A stretch of DNA of 64,000 bases from Chelatococcus asaccharovorans (GTDB lineage Bacteria; Pseudomonadota; Alphaproteobacteria; Rhizobiales; Beijerinckiaceae). Under the pieces are notes generated by a model. That model made no database searches, was not told where the DNA came from, and worked only from the letters and a program-made list of their open reading frames with translations. The stretch spans positions 446,501 through 510,500 of the forward strand of contig NZ_QJJK01000001.1 in the NCBI RefSeq assembly GCF_003201475.1. Direction: 5' to 3'. Every line of letters begins with the position of its first letter. Positions within the stretch are counted from its first letter, which is position 1. Below are positions 58,799-64,000 of this stretch, piece after piece. The translations under genes and the position numbers were made by a program.

Positions 58799-60004
58799 TC
58801 AATAGGAACGGGGAAGACCGAGCACGTGCTGCGCGACATAGGCGAGCACCATGTTCGTGGAGATGGGGGCGGTCTGATAGAGGCGGACCTCGCGCCATTT
58901 ACGCTCGATGTCGTATTCCTGGGCATAGCCGAAGCCGCCATAGGTCTGCATCGTGGTGTCGGCAGCCTTCCAGGTCGCCTCGGAGGCGAGCAATTTGGCG
59001 ATATTGGCCTCGGTGCCGCAGGGCCGGCCGGCCTGGAACAGGGCAGCGGCCTTGCGGCACATCAGGTCGGCCGCCTCCAGTTCGGCATAGGCCCGGGCCA
59101 GCGGGAACTGGACGCCCTGGTTCTGTCCGATCGGCCGGCCGAAGACCCGCCGCTCATTGGCGTAGGCGACGCCTTTCTTGAGGAGCCAGCGGCCGTCGCC
59201 GACGCATTCGGAGGCGACCAGAATGCGCTCGGCATTCATGCCGTCGAGAATGTAGCGGAAGCCCTTGCCTTCCTCGCCGATCAGGTTCTCGACCGGAACC
59301 TTGAGGTTGTCGATGAAGATTTCGGTGGTGTTGTGGTTGATCATCGCCTTGATCGGGCGGATCTCGACACCATTGCCCTTGGCCTTACGCAAATCGACGA
59401 GGAAGACCGAGAGGCCGTCGGTGCGCTTCGTGACCTGGTCGAGCGGGGTCGTGCGCGCCAGCAGCAGCATCAGGTCCGAATGCAGGGCGCGCGAGGTCCA
59501 GACCTTCTGGCCGTTGACGAGATAATGGCTGTTGCCCTGTTTCTCCGCGCGCGTCTTGAGCTGCGTGGTGTCCGATCCGGTATTCGGTTCTGTCACGCCG
59601 AAGGCCTGCAATCTCACCTTGCCCGACGCGATATCCGGCAGATAGCGACGTTTTTGCTCCTCGCTGCCATGCCGCAGCAGCGTACCCATGATGTACATCT
59701 GGGCATGGGCGGGGCTCGCCACGCAGCCATTGGCATTGATCTCCTCGAGCACAACCGCCGCCGCGCGCAGCGGGAGGCCCGAGCCGCCATAGTCCTCAGG
59801 GATGAGCGCACCGAGGAAACCGGCCTCGGTCAGCGCGGCGACGAACTCGGTCGGATAACCGCTGCGATCGTCGAGGTTGCGCCAGTATTCGCCCGGGAAA
59901 CGTTCACAGATCCGGCGCACGGCGTCGCGCAGCTCGGGAAAGTCCTCGCCCAGATCCATCGTGATCGTGGCATCGGTGGAAAGATCGTTGCTGTGGGGGG
60001 GCAT
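58799..60004 (-). CDS. Acyl-CoA dehydrogenase
   Basis: 401 residues. PEDYGGSGLPLRAAAVVLEEI near 70-90, substrate/FAD motif QAFGVTEPNTGSDTTQLKTRA near 145 (in parts), and the C-terminal catalytic-Glu region QTYGGFGYAQEYDIERKWRE near 370. FAD-dependent 2,3-dehydrogenation of an acyl-CoA. In the cluster it stands between the MmgE/PrpD and HMG-CoA-lyase genes; the predicted order acyl-CoA, enoyl-CoA, 3-hydroxyacyl-CoA, cleavage would place it first after CoA transfer. GC-rich start at ATG 60004. Confidence 0.93.
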   Translation of the reverse strand: MPPHSNDLSTDATITMDLGEDFPELRDAVRRICERFPGEYWRNLDDRSGYPTEFVAALTEAGFLGALIPEDYGGSGLPLRAAAVVLEEINANGCVASPAHAQMYIMGTLLRHGSEEQKRRYLPDIASGKVRLQAFGVTEPNTGSDTTQLKTRAEKQGNSHYLVNGQKVWTSRALHSDLMLLLARTTPLDQVTKRTDGLSVFLVDLRKAKGNGVEIRPIKAMINHNTTEIFIDNLKVPVENLIGEEGKGFRYILDGMNAERILVASECVGDGRWLLKKGVAYANERRVFGRPIGQNQGVQFPLARAYAELEAADLMCRKAAALFQAGRPCGTEANIAKLLASEATWKAADTTMQTYGGFGYAQEYDIERKWREVRLYQTAPISTNMVLAYVAQHVLGLPRSY

Positions 60005-60015
60005 CGAAGGTCCTT

Positions 60016-60951
60016 TCAGGCTGCAGCGTCGAGGCGTGCGCGATAGGTCTTGGGCAGGCCGGCGCGGGCGATCGCGCCCGAGAAGCGCTCGCCAGGCAGC
60101 CAGCTCTCGACCTCGCGACGCAACGCCACGAGCGCCTCGACATCCGCGCCGGTGTCGAAGCCGAGTTGCTCGAGCATGTAGACGGTGTCTTCGGTATTGA
60201 TGTTGCCGGTGGCGCCAGGCGCGAAGGGGCAGCCGCCGAGGCCCGCGAGCGAGGCATCGAAGCGACGCACGCCAGCGTCCAGTGCCGCGACGACATTGGC
60301 GAGCCCGAGCCCACGGGTGTCGTGGAAATGGCAGGCGACCGGCAGGCGGCCGACCGCAGCGACGACCTTGCCCAACAGCCGGCCGACTTGCCGCGGATCG
60401 GCATAGCCGACCGTGTCGGCGACGATGATCTCGTCCGCGCCCGCCGCGGCGAGGTGTTCGGCGATGGCGACGACGCGCGCCTCCGCAACCGCGCCGGAGA
60501 TGGTGCAGCCGAAGGCGGTCGCGATACCGGCCCCGAGCGCGATGCGCGGGCCGGGATGGGCATCCCGCGCGGCAACGATGCGCGCGAAATCGGCGATCGA
60601 TTCATCGGTCGTGCGGCGGACATTGGCGAGGTTGTGCGCCTCGCTGGCGGAGAGCACGTAGTTCACCAGCGGCAGGCCGATGGCGAAGGCGCGCTCGGCC
60701 CCCTTGAGGTTCGGCACGAGCGCGGAGGCGGTGAAGCCGCCCAGCGCGAGGGCGCCGCGCGCGACCTCCTCCGCATCGGAAAATTGCGGCACGACCTTCG
60801 CAGGCACGAAGGAGGTGACCTCGATATCGCGGATGCCGGCGGCGGCGGTGGCCTCGCACCAGCCGAGTTTCCTCGCGGTCGAGAGCATGGTCTTGACCAT
60901 CTGGATGCCGTCGCGGAGGCCGACCTCCCGCACGTGGACGCGTTCGCGCAT
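60016..60951 (-). CDS. Hydroxymethylglutaryl-CoA lyase
   Basis: 311 residues, family length. Residues matching human HMGL are all present: Arg13-Asp14 in VGLRDGIQ, metal His208 and His210 in ACHFHDTRGLG, catalytic Cys241 in LAGLGGCPFAPGATGN with Asn250. It cleaves 3-hydroxy-3-methylglutaryl-CoA to acetyl-CoA and acetoacetate, or a close 3-hydroxy-3-alkyl analogue. With the ACAD, hydratase and CoA-transferase genes around it a complete route for a branched dicarboxylate can be drawn. Confidence 0.92.
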   Translation of the reverse strand: MRERVHVREVGLRDGIQMVKTMLSTARKLGWCEATAAAGIRDIEVTSFVPAKVVPQFSDAEEVARGALALGGFTASALVPNLKGAERAFAIGLPLVNYVLSASEAHNLANVRRTTDESIADFARIVAARDAHPGPRIALGAGIATAFGCTISGAVAEARVVAIAEHLAAAGADEIIVADTVGYADPRQVGRLLGKVVAAVGRLPVACHFHDTRGLGLANVVAALDAGVRRFDASLAGLGGCPFAPGATGNINTEDTVYMLEQLGFDTGADVEALVALRREVESWLPGERFSGAIARAGLPKTYRARLDAAA

Positions 60952-60967
60952 GGTTGCGCTCCTTCTC

Positions 60968-61762
60968 TCAGCGGCCCTGAAAATTCGGCTTGCGGCGCTC
61001 GTTGAAGGCGAGCACGCCCTCGCGCCGGTCTTCCGTTGGAATCATCCGGTTGTAGGCCTCGATCTCGAAGGCGAGGCCGTCCCAGAGCGACATCTGGAGA
61101 CCGCGGTGGATTGCCTGCTTGGCCTGGCGGACGGCAATCGGGCCGTTGCCGGCGATGCGCGCGCCGATCGCCAGCGCGCCCCCGACCAGTTCCTCGGGCG
61201 CCAGCACCTTGTTGACGAGGCCCCAGCGCTCGCCGTCCTCGGCCGAGAACGGCAGGCCCGACAGGATGATCTCCTTGGCGCGGCGCTCCCCCACCGCCCG
61301 GGCGAGGTTCTGCGTGCCGCCGGAGCCCGGCATGATGCCAAGCGTCACCTCGGTCAAGGCGAAGCGGGCGGTCGTCGCGGCATAGACGAAGTCGGTCGCG
61401 GCCGCGATCTCGCAGCCGCCGCCATAAGCGATGCCGTTCACGGCGGCGATCAGCGGGATCGGACAGCCCATGATGGCGCGCAGCATGCGTTCGAAGATGG
61501 CGTGTTGCGACTGCCACGCCGCGTCGCTCATGCCCTTGCGTTCCTTGAGGTCGCCGCCGGCGCAGAAGGCCTTGTCGCCGCTGCCGGTGAGGACGATGGC
61601 GCGCACGCCTTCGTCGGCGATGGCGAAGCCCTCGAAGAGCTCCATCAGGTCGAGGCCCATCTGCGTGTTCATCGCGTTGTAGACCGCCGGGCGGTTCAGC
61701 GTGACGAGCAGGAGGTGGTCGTCGCGGCGTGCGACGGTGATGGTCTCGTATTCAGCGCGCAT
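60968..61762 (-). CDS. Enoyl-CoA hydratase/isomerase family protein
   Basis: 264 residues, crotonase fold. The oxyanion-hole motif AGGDLKERKGM near 68 and IAAVNGIAYGGGCEIAAATDFVYA (parts near 105-128); the catalytic-Glu region reads LTEVTLGIMPGSGGTQNLARAVG. The Glu in TEVTLG is in the usual first position; the second (from GlyGly-x-Gln) is Gly, seen in some hydratases and in methylglutaconyl-CoA hydratases. Hydration of a 3-methylglutaconyl-like CoA to HMG-like CoA would fit the neighbours. Confidence 0.9.
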   Translation of the reverse strand: MRAEYETITVARRDDHLLLVTLNRPAVYNAMNTQMGLDLMELFEGFAIADEGVRAIVLTGSGDKAFCAGGDLKERKGMSDAAWQSQHAIFERMLRAIMGCPIPLIAAVNGIAYGGGCEIAAATDFVYAATTARFALTEVTLGIMPGSGGTQNLARAVGERRAKEIILSGLPFSAEDGERWGLVNKVLAPEELVGGALAIGARIAGNGPIAVRQAKQAIHRGLQMSLWDGLAFEIEAYNRMIPTEDRREGVLAFNERRKPNFQGR

Positions 61763-62915
61763 CGGCGGTCTCCGGCTTCGCGATCTTCAGGATATCGTTG
61801 TGCTCGCCGAGCTTCGGCGCGCGCACACGGCTGCGCGGCCGCTGACCGTCAAAGGACAGCGGCACGCCCATCAGGTCGATATCGTCTGCCGAACACCTGA
61901 CCGTCATGGCGAGCGCTTGCGTCTGCGGATGGTTCGACACCTGATCCACGGTGAGGAGCGGCGCGTTGGGCACGCCGGCGTCGTCGAGCTTGCGGCCGAG
62001 CGCGTCCGTGCTCAGTGTCCTGGTGACCGCCGAGATCTGCGGGATCAGCCTCTCGCGGTTGACCACGCGCGCCATGTTCGTGGCGAAATCCGCGTCGGTG
62101 GCGAGGGCCGTCAGCCCCAACGCGCCGCACAGCTTGCGATAGAGATTGTCGTTGCCGGCCGCGATCATCAGCCAGCCATCCGACGTCTCGAAGCATTGAT
62201 ACGGCACGATCTCGGCGGTGCCAGAGCCGAAGGGCCTGCGCAGTTCGCCGGACGCCTCGTAGCCCGCGAGCGGCACCGTCATCCAGGCAAGCCCGGTCTC
62301 GAACAACGAGGTCGCGACGACGCGCCCCTGTCCCGTCTCCTGCCGTGCCACCAGCCCCGCCAGCAGGCCGATCACCGCCCACATGCCCGAGCCCATGTCG
62401 ATCAGCGAGACGCCGACGCGCACCGGCGGCCGGTCGCCCTCGCCCGTCACGCTCATGATGCCCGTGCTCGCCTGCGCCAGCGGGTCATAGCCCGGCTTGC
62501 TCGCCAAGGGGCCTGTCGCACCGAAGGCCCCGATATCGCACCAGATCAGTTCGGGCTTGCTCGCGCGCATGAGGTCGGCGGTCAGGCCGAACCTGTCGAG
62601 GATGCCGGGCCGCAGATTCTGGATGACAGCATCGGCCTCCGTCAGGATGAGGCGCTTCAACGCGTCCGCCTGCGCCCCATCGGCGAAGTCGACGGCGATG
62701 CCCTCCTTGCCGCGGTTGAGGCTGTGGAAGGCGCTCGCCGTGTCCTTGAAGAACGGAGGTCCCCAGCCGCGGGCATAATCCCCGCTGCCAGGGTTCTCGA
62801 CCTTGATCACGCGCGCGCCGAGATCGGCGAGGATAAGCCCCGCATAGGGCGCCGCCACGCTATGGCCAAGCTCGACGACCGTGATGCCCGCCAGCGGCTT
62901 GTCGACGCTGTTCAT
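61752..62915 (-). CDS. Family III CoA-transferase (CaiB/Frc-like)
   Basis: 387 residues from ATG 62915 (the frame is open to 63005 but the upstream part overlaps the operator region). The N-terminal LAGITVVELGHSVAAPYAGLILADLGARVIKVENPGSGD (in short pieces) is the CaiB signature; catalytic Asp lies in VSLIDMGSGM, matching formyl-CoA transferase Asp169. It transfers CoA from a donor to a carboxylic acid, activating the pathway substrate without ATP. It overlaps the enoyl-CoA hydratase gene by 11 bases and has a LacI-like operator 46 bases upstream. Confidence 0.92.
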   Translation of the reverse strand: MNSVDKPLAGITVVELGHSVAAPYAGLILADLGARVIKVENPGSGDYARGWGPPFFKDTASAFHSLNRGKEGIAVDFADGAQADALKRLILTEADAVIQNLRPGILDRFGLTADLMRASKPELIWCDIGAFGATGPLASKPGYDPLAQASTGIMSVTGEGDRPPVRVGVSLIDMGSGMWAVIGLLAGLVARQETGQGRVVATSLFETGLAWMTVPLAGYEASGELRRPFGSGTAEIVPYQCFETSDGWLMIAAGNDNLYRKLCGALGLTALATDADFATNMARVVNRERLIPQISAVTRTLSTDALGRKLDDAGVPNAPLLTVDQVSNHPQTQALAMTVRCSADDIDLMGVPLSFDGQRPRSRVRAPKLGEHNDILKIAKPETADAR

Positions 62916-62960
62916 ACTCACCTCCTGCAACCGCGCCGAAGCTCCGCCGCGGCGTCGCAT

Positions 62961-62974
62961 ATGAAACGTTTCAT
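62961..62974. promoter_or_regulatory. Perfect palindrome ATGAAACGTTTCAT, likely LacI-family operator
   Basis: A 14-base exact palindrome with the central CG typical of LacI-family operators (compare TGAAACGTTTCA-type sites). It lies in the 93-base gap between the SDR stop (63009) and the CoA-transferase start (62915), 46 bases upstream of the latter. The only LacI gene in the window is at 54644, at the far end of the same gene run. Confidence 0.65.
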
Positions 62975-63008
62975 CAAATCGTGCATCACGCCGGTAACGT
63001 GCCACCTG

Positions 63009-63818
63009 TCAGGACTTGTCCATCGCGTTGTCGGCCACCAGCACGGCGCCATTGACGAAGCTCGCCCGGCCCGACAGCGCAAAGACGATCAGATTGGCCA
63101 GTTCCTCGGGCGTGCCCCAGCGCGTATTGCGCATCGCATTGTTCTCGGACCAGAGCCGGCGCTCGGCGTCCGCCTCCTCCGGGCTGAGCGCGCGCTTGGC
63201 GAGCTCGCGCTCCCATTTCGCGAAGCGTTCCGGCGTGGTGACGAAGCCGGGCACCACACAGTTGACCCGGATATTGTGCGGGCCGAACTCATTGGCCAGA
63301 ATCTTGGAAAAGCGGATCTCGGCCGATTTCGCCGGGCCTGTACAGGACGAGAGGAAGGGCGGCATCGTCACCATGATGCCCGTCTCGCCCGCAACATTGA
63401 CGATCGCGCCGCCATTCTGCTCGATCATGAGCGGAATGATGCGCTGGCAAATGCGGAACTGTGCGAAGAAGTTGATCGCCATGCCGTATTGCAGCTCGTC
63501 GTCGGTGACTTCGAGAAACGGTTTGTAGGTTCCGGTGCCGGCATTGTTGACGAGCATGTCGATGCGCCCGAGGCGCTCTTTGGCAACGGCCGGCAACTCT
63601 TTGATCTGCGCGAGATCGGTCACGTCGAGCGAATGCGTCTCGACCTTCACCCCGGTCGTGCTTTCGATATCCGCGCGGGCCTCCGCGAGCGCAGAGTCGC
63701 GGCGCGCGCAAATCATCACCCTGGCGCCTTCCTCGGCGAGCAGCCGTGCGGTTTCCAGGCCGATGCCCTTGCTGCCGCCCGTCACGATCGCGGTACGCCC
63801 TTCCAGTCCGAGTTTCAT
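63009..63818 (-). CDS. Short-chain dehydrogenase/reductase
   Basis: 269 residues. NAD(P) motif VTGGSKGIGLETARLL near 12-27, NNAGTG near 90, and VNCVVPGFVTTPERFAKWE after the active site. The usual catalytic YxxxK is not found in standard form: after VAGETGIMVTMPPFLSSCTGPAKSAEIRF the place of the Tyr is taken by Cys/Thr (SSCTGPAKSA). It therefore resembles an atypical SDR with Ser, but with Tyr replaced (SSCTGPAK keeps the Lys). It overlaps the partial gene to its right by 4 bases (ATGA). Confidence 0.85.
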   Translation of the reverse strand: MKLGLEGRTAIVTGGSKGIGLETARLLAEEGARVMICARRDSALAEARADIESTTGVKVETHSLDVTDLAQIKELPAVAKERLGRIDMLVNNAGTGTYKPFLEVTDDELQYGMAINFFAQFRICQRIIPLMIEQNGGAIVNVAGETGIMVTMPPFLSSCTGPAKSAEIRFSKILANEFGPHNIRVNCVVPGFVTTPERFAKWERELAKRALSPEEADAERRLWSENNAMRNTRWGTPEELANLIVFALSGRASFVNGAVLVADNAMDKS

Positions 63819-64000
63819 GCGTGTTCTCCCTTGGCACCGCTCGTCAAGCGGTCGATCACAGTCCTGATCGGCATGCCGCCGCCATCGCGGACGGAGGCAA
63901 AGATGTCTGCGGCGAGTGCCTGACCGAGGCCGGCGGGGCGCCCGGCGCCGACGAGACGCTGCTCGAAGACGTCTGTGGCGCGCGGCTCGTCCTGGAAGAT
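63815..64000 (-). CDS. C-terminal end of an unrecognised protein (cut by window edge)
   Basis: On the minus strand about 61 codons run from the window edge to TGA at 63815-63817, overlapping the SDR start by 4 bases. The visible end reads in part FQDEPRATDVFEQRLV, then GLGQALAADIFASVRDGGG and RTVIDRLTSGAKGEHA. Codon usage and the coupling to the SDR support a real gene; the length of the protein and its family are unknown. I considered a mannitol-dehydrogenase-type or opine-dehydrogenase-type C-terminus but saw no decisive motif. Confidence 0.6.
   Translation of the reverse strand: MFQDEPRATDVFEQRLVGAGRPAGLGQALAADIFASVRDGGGMPIRTVIDRLTSGAKGEHA

Noticed and set aside
56653-59181. An 842-residue open frame on the plus strand
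   Set aside because: Antisense to the racemase-fold, MmgE/PrpD and acyl-CoA dehydrogenase genes, with no domain motif.
61701-63923. A 740-residue open frame on the plus strand
   Set aside because: Antisense to the CoA-transferase and SDR genes; repetitive charged composition and no family motif.

Overview
GC-rich (about 65 %), densely packed chromosomal DNA with ATGA/GTGA stop-start overlaps, many ABC uptake operons next to CoA-linked or aromatic catabolic enzymes, FixJ-type signalling, and DUF899, DUF1254 and N-ATPase genes. This suits a metabolically versatile alphaproteobacterium, probably of the Hyphomicrobiales (Bosea or a relative). That placement is inference from gene content and style; there is no rRNA, tRNA, phage or insertion sequence to anchor it.

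Layout. (a) 1-5201: end of an indole-3-acetate (iac-type) catabolic cluster (monooxygenase end, IacB-like, SDR, flavin reductase), then an IclR regulator, a gutted MFS transporter gene, a nitrilase and a second flavin-reductase-fold protein. (b) 5599-12231: a complete minus-strand N-ATPase operon, atpDCQRBEFAG, with Na+-type c-subunit residues and an FNR/FixK-like box upstream. (c) 12388-18863: an AraC-type regulator divergent from a DszB-like protein that keeps the desulfinase Cys-His-Arg triad, followed by a SulP transporter, a CoA-disulfide-reductase/rhodanese fusion and a small membrane protein. This is the best candidate for an undescribed sulfur module. (d) 19034-24871: a Crp-family regulator with a perfect 18-bp palindrome before two DUF1254-type exported proteins, then a DUF899/membrane-protein pair facing a HTH regulator. 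(e) 24993-34069: an oligopeptide-type ABC importer whose binding protein, permeases and fused ATPase lie on alternating strands around an RpiR regulator, an N-formylglutamate-amidohydrolase-like protein and an amine-oxidase-like flavoprotein. Similar AT-rich motifs occur at both of its divergent promoters. (f) 34170-37843: a hydrolase, a cyclic-nucleotide-domain/thioredoxin-reductase fusion and an Old Yellow Enzyme. (g) 37877-47664: a TetR regulator opposite a branched-chain-type ABC importer, an ALDH, an ACMSD-like amidohydrolase, a dihydroxypyridine-monooxygenase-like flavoprotein and a cupin. (h) 48374-54548: a Tat-exported hydrolase, a sensor kinase with two response regulators, and divergent dps, peroxiredoxin and DsbA-like genes. 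(i) 54644-64000: a LacI regulator with a CoA-dependent catabolic cluster that could convert 3-methylglutarate-like acids to acetyl-CoA and acetoacetate through a canonical HMG-CoA lyase.

A ~106-bp double-hairpin repeat occurs four times (three full, one half), always between convergent genes. In one place it supplies the last codons of a gene.

Functions come from motif reading and recalled family knowledge. No database search was run.
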